Source of the DNA: Nissolia schottii
Lineage: Eukaryota; Streptophyta; Magnoliopsida; Fabales; Fabaceae
DNA length: 64,000 bases
Direction: 5' to 3'
Assembly (NCBI GenBank): GCA_003254905.1
Contig: QANU01056336.1
Span: 143,151-207,150 of the forward strand
A model generated the notes under the pieces. The model was not told the origin of the DNA. It worked only from the letters and a program-made list of their open reading frames with translations, and searched no databases. This document shows, in pieces, positions 46,995-58,799 of this stretch; the first letter of the stretch is position 1; each line of letters begins with the position of its first letter. The position numbers were made by a program, and so were the translations under genes.

Positions 46995-47683
46995 TACTTT
47001 GGAACAATTTTGAAGATGAAATTATTAAAAATGACATAACATAGTTCTAAGATAAATTAATATAATGTTGAGAGAAAGAGAGAGGGTGCTTTATTAGGAT
47101 TATTTGTCATCATATGACCCCTTTTCATCTTTTTTGCAAGATTAGGGGTATTCATCAAATATTATTTTTATATGGGTCAAAAATTCAAAAGTCGAATCCT
47201 TACTTTTCTAATTTCATTAAAAAAAATTCAGGGTCTGAAGTCGAATTCCTCTTTTTTGAGTTCAGAAAAAAAAAAGTAATTCAAGGTTTAGCACGTGGGC
47301 GACATGCGCCTAGCATGACGTGACCCCTAAAGTCAGACCGCTATTTTCTGACTTCTGATGCGTTAGACTTGTCTATAGAGGGGAGCTGAGACGAAGAGGA
47401 AGATGCATAGGCGTCTACTTTTTTTTTTCTTTTCATTGAGAAATTTTTTTTTTACTAATCAACGAGAGAAATTTTTTGAGTAATAATTATGCACAAAAAA
47501 ATATTAAAACGGTGACAACAAATAAAACAATGAATTCTTCTCTTCATATTCCAGAAGCAATTGCTGCTGGAAGAGTAAATAGTAGTAGTAGTACTACTAT
47601 TATTATTGCTACTGTTGCTACTACTATTGTCCTGTTTTGTTGCATTAAGGGTTTATATTCCGTATAATCATTATTAATACTAT

Positions 47684-47685
47684 TT

Positions 47686-47756
<71 letters not shown>

Positions 47757-47850
47757 TTCTACTACTACTGCGTTGTTGTTATCTTGATTAATATTATTAT
47801 TATTATTATTATTATTATTGAAAAATTTATATTATTATTATTATTTGAAT
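47684..47850. repeat. (TAA)n-(TTA)n microsatellite, self-complementary
   Basis: About nine TAA units switch directly to about fifteen TTA units (47684-47755); further ATT arrays follow at 47788-47818 and 47833-47845. The TAA/TTA switch makes a perfect palindrome that could form a cruciform. AGT/ACT/GCT triplet runs precede it (47580-47630). Confidence 0.9.
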
Positions 47851-48027
47851 TTATTTATTTACCTTGTAATTTAACTTTTTCTTGCAAGAAAAATACAAAG
47901 TTTTGTGACTTAAAACTGGACGTATTGAGCTGCCCGTTGATCTTATAATCTCACATTTATCACATGTGAATCTATTTTATGTATGTATGATCAATTGTCA
48001 TCGTAAGAAATTTGGGCTTATTAGTAG

Positions 48028-48147
48028 TGGAGACCGAAAATGCACACATTCCATTTACCACACGGATAGTGTGTGATTATGTTAGAAGATGTCGCGATCT
48101 TGTTTGGCCTTCAGATCAATGGCGAACCTGTTACCGGTCCGAATGTA
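48028..48147 (+). pseudogene. Plant mobile domain (PMD/MAIN-like) remnant
   Basis: Forty codons read WRPKMHTFHLPHG-stop-CVIMLEDVAILFGLQ and INGEPVTGPNV. This is the conserved core of the plant mobile domain: W.PETHTFHLP.GE.T.TLEDV...LGL...G.PVTG. The usual Glu after HLPHG is a stop. Upstream and downstream parts are too decayed to follow. PMD genes are known both as silencing factors (MAIN, MAIL1) and as cargo of plant transposons, especially MULEs. Its place inside a MULE, on the strand opposite the MuDR-like remnant, fits cargo. Confidence 0.75.
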
Positions 48148-48569
48148 TAATATGATATTGTCAACCTTATCATTATTGCATATGGAACCATTATATGTAC
48201 CTCAGGGATTTTATATTTGAAAGGGCTGACTTATATATTTAACCCACTGAACAATTATTATAATAATAATTTAATTACAATTATGACTAATTAAAGTTAA
48301 AATATAAATTAATTCAGGATAAAATTATAATTAACCACAAATAAAATTATAACTAATTAAAATACGAAGCATTTCTGATACATTAGATCCTCTTGATGAG
48401 ATGGGTGTAGTACTTTGCATCATTCATTGGTATGGTAAACATTAAAAATTAGTTAATCTAATTTTACTTTAATTTAAAATTACAACTAATTAAAGTTACT
48501 CAACTAAAACTACTTAACATCAGCAAGCCAATTATCAACTAAATTACTTACGTAATATTCAAAATATTA

Positions 48570-49005
48570 AATACCTGACTATTCATCGTTGTCATCATCT
48601 TCAATGTTGTCACTTTCATTTTCATATCAACTCTCATTGTCATCTTCAAACAGGTCATCTCCACTAGGAACGGCTACAAAGTCTATAAGCAAATTACTAC
48701 CAGGAATATATGCCTTATAACTCATGTAAGGCAAACATTTGTTGCATTTGCACATTGTTGGATACTGCTATAGATTTATACTTAATCAACCGATTATAGA
48801 AAGATTGTAGAGATTTATATATGATTTTCTCCACTCTCTTTTGAAAATGAGAATAAAGCACACCATGTAGATCCGTAAATGACGTAGATAACCAAATAAC
48901 AACTAATTTTGAATCATAATTAGATATAAATTTCACACCTTCACTATTAAACTTTGTCATTGAACCATTATAGTCAACAAATGCAGAAAAACTTTCTCTA
49001 CTCAT
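48570..49005 (-). pseudogene. MuDR-type transposase N-terminal domain remnant
   Basis: From ATG 49005 on the - strand the frame reads MSRESFSAFVDYNGSMTKF, SEGVKFISNYDSK, TSFTDLHGVLYSHFQKRVEK and NNVQMQQMFALHEL. This corresponds to the ubiquitin/PB1-like N-terminal domain that begins many plant MuDR-type transposases (F..FV.YNG...EGV.F.S...F.DL). After 48715 the frame shifts, and an Asp/Glu-rich linker follows to about 48570. The zinc-finger and catalytic regions are missing. A TATA box (TATAAAT, 49169-49163) stands about 160 bp upstream of the ATG. It has lost function. Confidence 0.65.
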
Positions 49006-49715
49006 TTTTTTCTTCTCACTTTCTTCACAATTTCTATACAAACCTTCTCTACACACTCTCATAAACAAAAAAGAGACACAAATGAATAACAAGAAGAAAT
49101 GAAAGTGAATGGGATAGATTTGGTTTTGATTTGGGACGAAGAGCAAATGAATGTATCTGAATATTTATAGAGAAAAACTTAGCACAAATAATTTTTTTTT
49201 TCCAGAAATCAAAATGACAGAATCCGACTTCAGAATGTCAAATCATGTTAGTCATGGGGTTTGAAATGTCAGTCACGTCAATCTGAAATTGAAATGGCAG
49301 AATCCGATTTCATATGGTCAAATCACGCGTCAGTTGGCTTTTATTTATTTTTTCTTTTTTTAGAAATCGGTTTTAGAAAATTTGACTTCTGAACTGACTC
49401 ACACAAAAGTAACTTTTTGTAATTCGATCTAAATCACATAATATACACAATTTTTACTCATACACTATCGAATAACCTGTTTTATTAAGGTTAAAAACGT
49501 AACTTTTTTTTAAAAAAACATAACTCTTTTTTTAGTTTTAAAATTTAAATTGAAAAATAATTTTTGATTTCACTTAACAAACTTAAATTTAAACTCTTTC
49601 AAACTTAAGTTTTATAAACAAAAAAAAAGTCAAACAAAATAAGGATTATTCAAATTCAGTTTTAGTTCACCAAACTTAATTTCAAAGCACCCAAATCAAT
49701 AACCAAACAAACACT

Positions 49716-50978
49716 TAAAAGTTTATGATTCAAGCTTTTAGAATGAAAAAAAAAAAGCTGACCCTCCTCCCCCATTGGGCTAAATTAGTCTGAATTTTAG
49801 TAATAACACCTAAATGTACATGACAAAAACTATAGTTTAAAGAATTTTGATAGTAAATATCTTAAAAATCCTGTTAAAAAATAAAAATGAGAAGTTTGTA
49901 TTTAAAAAAAAAACCGTATATTTTTTCCGATGATAAAAACGTTAGACACTTATTATTTTGGCTTTTTTGAAAAGAAAAAAAAAACCGAGTTTAAAATACC
50001 GGACTAGATTTAATATGCTCCGCACACGGATTTCTTTGGTCGTCTCTTACCGAAAGCAATTTAAAATCACTTTCCAAATAACTTTTAGCACAACTCCCTG
50101 ACAAGATTTGACGAGTGGACCATGCAGATTATAAGAACAAACTCCCCTCTAATTAAAAAAAAAAATGCCGATGCTGGTCCAGTGGCAAACATAAAACAAT
50201 CGCACCTGTCAGTCCCTCGCACCAAAAGAATCTAAATTTGCACTGCAACCTAGTTCATATTCAACATTTTCAAAAAGTAGCATTAAATTATAAAAATTGT
50301 CGCAATATACTTATAACTACAATGGCTTTATCATATCTTTAGTATTCAAAAGTGTAATTATTTGTTTTTGCAACTTTTGTTCCGTATTACAACACTTTAC
50401 CACATGCTAATATAATAATAACTAAATGTTGCAAACTCTATGTGTGTATATATATTATATTTATTTATTTATTTATTGTAGTGTTGTTACCGAATCTCGA
50501 GCTATAAGAAGATTTTGTTAACTTTGAATTTAACCTAACTGTTTCCAAAATGAAAGAATATCTTTGTTTTCTTTGGCAAGGAAAATATCTAAATCTAAAG
50601 ATATGAACTATCACCAAGCAGATTCTACGATGAGCTCAAAAAAGACAAAGGCTTGAATACATAATTGCAAGGGGTTATTTTAATCCCGGACCGATTAAAA
50701 GAAAAAAGAAAAAAGAAAATAATCAATGTTACAGGCACATAGCCAGAGCAAAAGGAAACACAAATGAGAGAGTGTCCACCGAGAAGAGAAGAAAAGAAAA
50801 TCCCTATCATACAATACAACAAGGCAGAGAAGGCCTTAGACAGATAGAAATAATGAACAAAAAAATAATAACTAAATAGCATCATTACTACATATGATAC
50901 AGTAGTAGCAGCAGCAACAAGGGTAGGCTAATACTAATAGAATGAAAAGACAAGGGTCTTATGGTGCAATGAATGGCC
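49716..50978. other. Intergenic DNA and 3' flank of EXORDIUM-like gene
   Basis: No gene seen. The last 150-300 bases before 50979 probably hold the 3'-UTR of the minus-strand gene; no canonical AATAAA was recognised there. (TTTA)n repeats lie near 50458-50476. Confidence 0.4.
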
Positions 50979-52212
50979 CTAATCCAAAGCATTGGGGCCA
51001 GCACATGCCTTCAAAACAGGGCTCCAAATCCACTGCACAAGGAACTTCCTCCCATTCCTCCCGTTCAAGTTAAACGTCCTCCCCTCCCTGTCCTTCATCA
51101 CCTGCCCAATGTACCCTCCTCCTCCGCCGCTCCCGTACAGCCCCTCGCACAGATCCCCGATCTCCGTCGGCGCCGTCGGGTCCTCCCCTGCGTACCACGC
51201 GTTCACCAGCGGGTTCGACGACAGCTCCGCCAGCTCGTGCCCGATCACGCTCACCATCCCGTCCACTCCGGCGTCGCCGTTCGGCGGCCTCAGCACCCCC
51301 GGTCCTCCGCCGCCCATGTACGCCGGCACCGCGAACGGGTACGCGCACACCTCCGGACACTGCCTGCATCACAGTAACTAACTAACTAACTCAGCATCGT
51401 AACAAATTAAAACAAATCTCACCGTAACCGTAAACGTAACCGTCACTTTTGAATTTTATATACATGCTTAAATCAATGTAACTAGATGATGCAATTGAGG
51501 GAATCGGTTACCTGCCGGAGTTGCCGATCCACGCGTAGGGGAGGGTGTAGCCGACCATGGAGGGGAAGGTGAAGTAGTGGAAGCCGCAGACGGCGCGGCA
51601 GTAGTCCTCCATGGCCACGTCGGGGGCGGTGAGGACGAGGTAGATCCCCTTGCGGTGGTCGACGGGGAAAGGCTTGGATCTGACGGCAGTGGCGATGACC
51701 TGCTGGACGGAGAGGCGGGTGAGGGCGGTGCCGTGGGAGTAGCGCGTGTCGGAGTACTCGCCGGCGAGGGAGACGGAGCGGGAGATGTTGGCGCCGGTCT
51801 GGTCGGTGTAGAGGGAGACGGTGCGCCACCAGTCGGAGACGGAGGGGGAGGGGGCGGCGGCGTCGGCGATGGAGAGGAGGAAGTCCTTGATCACGAGCTT
51901 GTGAGGCTGCGTCCACTTGCCGTACCAGATGAGGTAGATGTTGATCGGAGAGGAGAGCACCGGTCCCATGTGGTACTTGAGGTCCACGAACTCTGATGAG
52001 CCCTCGAACCGCTTCGAGGAAGAGAGTGGGACTCTCGGGTTGAATTTGGTTGCTGCCGATGGGTTTGTTGTGAGGGTTTGGACTTGTGGTTGTTGTTGAT
52101 CTTGTTCATGGCCATGGTGGTTGGTTTCTGAGGAGGCTACGCATTTCGGAGGGCGAGGGAGGAGGAGGGACACGATTGTAATTAGAAGGAGGGATTTAGG
52201 CAGCGGTGACAT
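50979..52212 (-). CDS. EXL: EXORDIUM-like / PHI-1 family secreted protein, two exons
   Basis: Exon 1 (52212-51512) and exon 2 (51363-50979) join through a 148-nt GT-AG intron and give 361 aa. The N-terminus [20 protein letters not shown] is a signal peptide, with cleavage likely near 26 (CVA-SS). A low-complexity Gln/His linker follows. The phosphate-induced protein 1 domain then runs from about residue 75 to the end: [21 protein letters not shown] (80-100), [62 protein letters not shown] (235-244), HELAE (276-280), [10 protein letters not shown] and [13 protein letters not shown]. Family members are apoplastic. Arabidopsis EXO and EXL proteins promote brassinosteroid-dependent growth or adaptation to low carbon, and tobacco PHI-1 is phosphate-induced. 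The protein is longer than EXO itself because of the linker. The start is the ATG in a CCACCACCATG context. Confidence 0.95.
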
Positions 52213-52249
52213 GGTGGTGGTGGGATTGGAGTGGTGAGAGAGACCATAT

Positions 52250-52275
52250 ATGTGTGTGTATATATACAGTGAGAG
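52250..52275 (-). promoter_or_regulatory. TATA region of EXORDIUM-like gene
   Basis: On the - strand TATATATACACACACATATA lies 40-60 nt upstream of the start codon, after a CT/GA-rich stretch. If TATATATA is used as the TATA box the leader is short, about 25 nt. A CT-rich microsatellite just upstream (about 52390-52410) is common in plant core promoters. Confidence 0.4.
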
Positions 52276-55200
52276 AGTGAGAGTGGGAGTGTGTGAGGGA
52301 GTGAATGAAGGGGTAAAGAGGGGATGGGCTGGAGACAGCTGCCACTTGTGTGGGCGCACATTACTCATCAAAAATCTACCTATAAACTTCAAAATATCTC
52401 TCTCTCTTCTTCACCTTTTTTAATTTTTACTTTCTCTTTCTTCCTTGGACCCATTTGGTTTTTTGAGAACCGGGAATCATGCACTTTTTAATCTTGTTTG
52501 TTGATTGTTGTTGACTTACTGGTTGTTGTTGCAGCACTTGAATAATCGAATTTACCGTTTTACTTACAGCGGGTGCCACACTTAGGAAATGCTTGATTTT
52601 CAGCTACAAACATGGAATAACTGAATCAGGTAATTACTAGGAGCAAAAGTCTCTTGCTAGTGAAATTTCAGAATCAATTTTAAGTATTACTTTCGCTGTT
52701 GTTTTTACCTTGCTGAGCTGGTTGCTCTTGTTTACTTCTCTTGAGGACAGTAGTGGGACTGTGGAACTAGGTGGAGGCAAGTTGAAGCCGTGCCAACATG
52801 GGTGTGAATATCGAGTATCATTATTATTATAATTATAACTGGAGATAAGAAAAGATAGGAAATTGGTTGGGAGGGGATAAAGTATGGAAATAAAGCATGA
52901 GGTGGAGGTAATGATGATGATGGTGGTGGGGCGGTGGCTGTTGATTTGTGAAATGAGGAGAGAAGAGGCCCTGAAATTCATCAGGCCTAAGGCCGCAAGG
53001 TTTGTTGTTTTGAAATTTTGAAAGTTTTCCCTGTTCGGTTTTTCTGTTGTTTGTTTCCCGGATTGTGATGAGTATGACAGTTATTCTTGCGTCTGGTTTT
53101 GCATTTGCATTTAGTTCTATGTGCTTACGAAAAATGGGGCTTGTAAATGCTGGTGTGTGAAGTGTGCAATGCCGTAGGGATCTCTTTCTGCAGGTCAAGC
53201 CAATTTTAGTTTCTATTTCTTTCCTTCACGATGTTTTCTGAATTATTTTCCGTCAACTATAGTGATTTGACTGTGATGTTTGTGTGAGAAGACGATAATA
53301 AAGCATTAGTTGATGATTAAAAAAATGATTAGACAATTGTCTTGAGCCCCTGTCTGAACTTTTTGGGGGGATTAGACATATGAGGGATTAGACATATGAG
53401 GAGCAAGCTAGCTGAATGTACATCGATATGTTTAGCAAGAAATAATTGAAGGCAAAAAACCAAAATATTAGGCTATTCAGTTTCAATCAATGTGTCTGAG
53501 AGAGGAAAATATGGTGTCGTGAGGTTGCTGATATAGATTTTTCTTTTCTTTTGGTCGTTTTCATTTGATTCAAGTTAACCGACACCATAGGTTTAGCTGC
53601 CTATGATGGCACCTAGTTCTCTTCAAGCTTTTGTCTCACCTATTTGCCACTTGCAACTTGCCTTTCGGTCAATGCATACTTGTTCCTTCGGAGAGTCATT
53701 GAAAGTAAAAGCTTGTCTTACATAACTTCTTCATATCGTTTGACTTCCTCTATCTGCTCCAAAGAGCTCTTTCCGTTTGTAGTATTGCTTAGATTTAATT
53801 GCAAAAATGTAAATTTACCTGACAAATTTGTCTCAAATTTCCTTAGCTTCAAGAATCTTAATTGCAGAAAAATCCACTCAATCCATTCAATAGATTACAA
53901 AATAGAGCAAAAGCTTTGAGAAACAGTTTTGCTTTGGCATATCAGTTCTGCTCAGTACTCCGGATGCCCTCCAAAACTACTTATAGTCATTCGGCCAGAT
54001 CTTTAGCCTCAAGGAGACAAAGTGTTAAGGCATAAATGGTTGATATTACTGAGGATTTTGTTAGAGTACGCCCTTAAAACTAATGGTTTAGCTAAAGCTG
54101 TAACAAAATATGAGAAATTTCTTTTATATAGGTTGCATGCAGTGACTGTAAGAAGCCTGAAAGACAAGTTGCAGTAACTAAGAGCTTAATAAAGAGAGGT
54201 TTGAGATCTAGGGAGGGTTGCATGTCTTAAGATTTTGTTTTCTTGAGACTAAAAGCTGCTTCTACCAATTGTTTTGCTGTGTTCACTTTGGAAATTGCAA
54301 ACTTTTACCTTTTCCAATTAATGTTCTTAAGTACCCTGTCAGTTTGAGGTCCTTTTTTTATGGTTGCATCATGATGGTGGCTTTCTTTATCATTCATCAG
54401 ACATTGCATTGATGTGTGATATAAAGCCTTTTAAATATGAATGCTGACAATAGAAGTTTATGAATCTGACTAGTAATTAACAGGACTTTGGTATTATCTG
54501 GCTAATTAATTTAAAATGCACAATGAAGCCTTTTGTTGCATGTCCACGCCTTGGTGATGTGAAATTTTCTATAAATTACTTTGGAACATTAGTTTGATTG
54601 AAATGAAGAAATGGGTCAAAATTTTTTTATTTCAGAGCCTGTGAACCGTGGAAGTGATAAAGATGGTAACCAAGATTCATGTGTATGGTAAAAATACGGT
54701 TGGTAGGAGTCTTTGCTTAGTCGACTTATCATATTTTGAAAGATTAGTCTCTCACCGGTCCGGCGAGGCGATATGCTAAAAAAGGAAAATTAAAAAAATT
54801 CACCCTTTTTTTCTTGAATCATAATGAGTTATCTTTGTCATTATGTTTTCCTTTTTTCTCATGCAGGGTGGATTTCAAAGACAAGATTGAAACACAAGAG
54901 TTGAGGGTATTGATTTAACTTGGTAGTGGGAACACAGGCACATGAACAACTTGGCTTTCTGACAATGATACTTGTTCAGCCAACAAATGATCTAAGTTGA
55001 CAAACGATTTTTTGTAATTTTCTCTCTAGTTGCATCTTTTTCCTTGTTTTTCTTTCGGTACTATAAATCTATATATCACTTCGGGGTTTGTTTATTATGT
55101 TAATTTGGATGAAACATTTTAGCAATTAATCTTTTTTTATGTATCAAATTTAATTTTCTTGCCAGAAATATATGATCCAGTGGCTTTGATGTTATCATTG

Positions 55201-56504
55201 CATTGCTGCTATTTGTGTGTTTTTCTGGAGCTTCTTGATCTTATTAATTAACACATTGTATCTGTTATTGACACGAAGCACTTTCGAGTTTGGCTGTGTA
55301 GCCTTAACGCTTGCCGCATGGCTGTGGTCTATGGATAAGTTAAGGTAACCCCATGTGCAGCGGGTGAGATGCTACTTGTGATCTTATTTTTGAATTGTTG
55401 GTTAAGTGTGCTAATTAGATTTTTTTTTCTTTTTATAGAATATTAGTATCCAAACTCTATAGATTCAAATTAATCTAGCTCTAATTTGATTTGGTCATCT
55501 TGCTGAGCTTCCTTTATTAGATAGGTTTAGTCCATTAAATTGTGTCAACAAGGAAGATGCCTTCACTTCTTTTTTTTAGTACGTACCTTTATTTCTATCT
55601 AGTACTGTTCGGTTGTCCTATTGATCCTAACGCACATAAATACATATTATGAGATAGCAGATAGATATATAGGAGTTTATTTTTCTAATCTTTACTATTT
55701 TTATTTCCATCATTTTTCATGATCAGGATCTTTTTTAATTATGCAATCATGCCAATGTAAGCGTGATCAATTTTTAGGCATTCTTGTTTTTCAATCCTTA
55801 GGGAAAAAAATTGTAGAAACACAATTTTAACACTTTATATTTTGATACACATAAAAATGTAAGTCTTATAAGCTTTATTCAAGATACATTCATGTTAGTG
55901 ACACATTTCGAAAAAGGAAAACCTACATAGGACTATTAATGACAAAATGAAAATTGGGTGTAGGTCTAATATGGGTAATGGAAGTAACGTACCTTTGGTC
56001 AAGTCTGAGGCCCCTTCTTATAGTCTAACTCCTCAGCCCTTTAGCTTGGAGGTTCCCACCGTCGTGGCCGAGGTTATAGGGGACATGGTAAGTATCTGTA
56101 GCCTACACAGATCTTGCTGTCGGGGTCACTTGTTCTGTGGGGATCGTGAAGTGCGTGGGATCAGAAGTGGCATGGTAGTGGACCAGTCAGGCGAGCTTGC
56201 CACTACTCTAGTCCCAAGTGATTTCTCGGACTGTATTTAGGTCGGGTAATCGATTTGGGCTTTTGACCCATGGGTTGGCTTATGAGCTTACTATTGGCCT
56301 AGTCCAATTCACATATTTATGAGTCATCCTAACCTTTTCGTGAGTGTTTATGAATATATTGTTAGAGTTGTTGAGAAAATACGAAGACCCAATCATAGTT
56401 GTTAAAGAGAGATTAGTTCTATAATATTATATATAATGGAAGTATTTTTTTGATTTTGGCCTTCAAAGTAGCTTGATCAAACTATAACAAAAGCAAAATT
56501 ATTA

Positions 56505-56625
56505 GGTGTGGTGCAGTGGTGAGGGGTTTGGATTGTTTGTATATAAGGTGATAAGTTTAAACTTCATTAGTGGATAATTTGTATGATGCGACAAGTTTAA
56601 CCTTCATTGTCACTAATATACCAAA
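56505..56625 (+). mobile_element. Decayed tRNA-derived SINE (possible)
   Basis: An A-box-like GGTGCAGTGGTGAG (56510-56523) is followed about 30 bp later by AGTTTAAACTT (56553-56563), a degenerate B-box. That segment is repeated as AGTTTAACCTT at 56593-56603. The order resembles plant SINE heads. No target duplication is visible. Confidence 0.35.
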
Positions 56626-56645
56626 TAAAACAACAAGTAAACATG

Positions 56646-56770
56646 ATGGCTAACACACTATACAGAGATTTTTGAGCCCAAAACTGGCTGACCCTAGGCA
56701 CATGCAGAATGGATAATGGCTGACAAAATAGACACCGATTTTTGAGCCCAAAACTGGTTGGGCCTCACTG
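56646..56770. repeat. 70-bp tandem duplication
   Basis: ATGGCTAACACACTATACAG (56646) and ATGGCTGACAAAATAGACAC (56716) begin two units. Each then contains GATTTTTGAGCCCAAAACTGG at an offset of exactly 70 bp. Confidence 0.75.
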
Positions 56771-57539
56771 GCTTCTGTTTTGTCCTTCTCTATCACTCAT
56801 ACCTCTGATCTGATCTGACACCTTGTTTATGAGGAGGATTGAATGAACTTGTTTGAATGTTTTTGCCTTGTTTGGAAGTCTAAAGTTAAATAAGGCCAAA
56901 TAGTGCAGTTATGGATACACCTAGATTGTAACTACATTTTGAATGCTGCTTAATTGCCATCGAAGTTTACAAATTGGAGGAAGGTTGTACGGGAAGAAAA
57001 AAAAGAGAATTTGGAGGATTACAGTGGTTATGAAAGCATGATTTTGTTAACAACACTACTACAGGTACACCTCAAATTCTATCACTATAATGCCACTGTT
57101 GTATTAAATATGAGAGGGCCCACAACCAAACTCGCTAACCACACGTCACCCACGTTCGCCCACTTGCCCACTACGTGGGCGTCCATACATGCGACAGTAT
57201 AACTGTTCGCGCTATGAATTAATTCGGGAAAATAGGATTCAGACGTCACAGCTCTTTCGCAAAAACCACCACTGTTCTCTAGCAATTTTTGCACGAACTT
57301 CACAAAAACCACCACCGAATGAATGACGACGAAGCACTAGACATCAAGCAAACTGGTAAGCATTCGACGACGAACACCCACATTTATGTTTTAGATTGAA
57401 ACTGCAATTTTTTAGGGTTTTCGCCATTGATTGCAAGCTTTTGAACTTTTCTTGCTTTTCGAACAATATATGTGATTTCATTCTAAAACAACAAACCGAT
57501 TTTGGACGAACTCTACCATTTGTGTTTGAGGAAATCGTT

Positions 57540-58690
57540 TGCAAATGTGTTGAAAAAGTTTGTGAAGTTAGTCTATAGAGTTTGTGCATTTTAGTACATA
57601 AAGTTTATGCACTTTAGTGGATAAAGCTTGTGCATTAATTTGTGTGTATTATATGGGATTCTTGTGAAAGATACCTATTAGAGTTGGTAAAGTTTGTGCA
57701 TTGACGTATATAATGTTTGTGCATTCTAATATTTAAAGTTTGTGCACACTTACCAAAGATTTACGCAAATTTTAGTCTCTAAAGTTTGTGCAAAATAACA
57801 CATCATGTTTATGCACCTTAGTATATAATGCTTGTGCACGTGTAGTGTTTTTGTGTATGATTGTGGTTCATGTTCAAGCTTTTTGGTTGGGTGATGTAGT
57901 TAATGTTGATGTTTGTGCATTTTAATGTCTAAATTTAGTGCATTGATAATTTGTGTGCATTGACGTATATAATGTCCGCGCATTCTGACTTTTAAAGTGT
58001 GTACAAACTAACACACGAGTTATGTGAATCTCTGTCTGTAAAGTTTGTGCATAGTAACACATAGTGTTTGTGCATGATAGAATATAAAGTTTGTGCACGT
58101 ATAGTATTTTTTATGTATGATTATAATTCCTGTTCCAGTTTGTGCACAAGCATGTTAGTGTCTAAAGTTTGTGCATTGAATTATCTAATGTTTGTGGACA
58201 CTAACAAACAATGATTATGCATTGTAGACTCTGAGGTTTGTGCACTATGATCTTTAAAATTTGTGCTCACTTACACAATATTAACGTCAATTTCAGTCTC
58301 TAAAGTTTGTGCATTATATAATATAAGTTTGTGCACTTATAATGTTCCTCTGTATGATTGTGCTTCATGTTCAAGTTTTTGGTTTCTTGATGTATGTGAT
58401 GTTAATGTTTGTGTAGTTTTTTGTTTAAATTTTGTGCATGGATAATTTGTTTGATTTATCTTGTGTTCTTGTTAAAGTTTGTGCATCCTGACACATAATA
58501 TTTGTGCATCTTTGTATCTACAGTTTGTGCACGCGTAGTTTCTCTTTATGATTCTGCTTAATGTTCAAATTTTGGTTTGTTAAGTTTACTATGAGTTTGT
58601 TAGTTGTATATGTATAAGTTTGGTCAATATTGTCGGGAATTACTTTAAGTTTGTACATTATATTCTTACAAGATTGTATTGCTTTAGTTA
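57540..58690 (+). repeat. TTTGTGCA motif array, sense half
   Basis: About 30 copies of AAAGTTTGTGCATT/AATGTTTGTGCAC variants occur at irregular 15-60 bp spacing. About 18 contain TTTGTGCA exactly; others differ by one base (TTTATGCA, CTTGTGCA). Between them TAATGTTTGTGCA and CTAAAGTTTGTGCA alternate. No reading frame is preserved through it. Confidence 0.85.
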
Positions 58691-58799
58691 TGACTCCAAA
58701 GAAGGCATTAGTTTTGTGCAAATCCCCAACGGGGCAAAGGCACCAAACCGAAGGTGGGTAAAGGGGCAAAAAAATCTTTAACAACAAGCATGTCCACAA

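Larger units (their letters stand above)
43206..49715 (-). mobile_element. Large MULE (6.5 kb) carrying nested elements and a plant mobile domain remnant
   Basis: Terminal inverted repeats of about 220 bp: left 43206-43423 (AGTGCTAGTTTGGTTATTAG...), right 49715-49478 read on the - strand (AGTGTTTGTTTGGTTATTGA...). Both run through TTTAAGTTTGGTGAA, AAACTTAAATTTG and AAAGTTACGTTTTTA to a common CCTTAATAAAACA. Inside are a MuDR-like coding remnant on the - strand and a plant-mobile-domain remnant on the + strand. Without the later insertions (43478-45892, 46541-46994) the element would be about 3.6 kb. The 9-bp duplication expected of a MULE is not visible, which fits its age. Confidence 0.75.
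52276..57059. other. Intergenic region with scattered repeat remnants
   Basis: No complete gene. Small items: a 16-bp tandem duplication (ATTAGACATATGAGGG, 53371-53403) and two exon-like pieces at 54636-54690 and 54867-54918. These two join in frame through AG/GT borders to end in WVDFKDKIETQELRVLI, but no upstream exons were found. A GC-richer block at 55960-56311 starts TGTAGG and ends TTCACA and may be an old solo LTR. The paired exon-like pieces could be the 3' end of a gene or chance. Confidence 0.3.

Noticed and set aside
47476..47667. 63-codon Ser/Thr/Ala-rich frame
   Set aside because: Encoded largely by AGT/ACT/ATT triplet repeats; simple sequence.
50973..51381. Plus-strand Pro/Arg-rich frames over the EXORDIUM-like exons
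   Set aside because: They are antisense shadows of GC-rich coding exons, which are clearly supported on the - strand.
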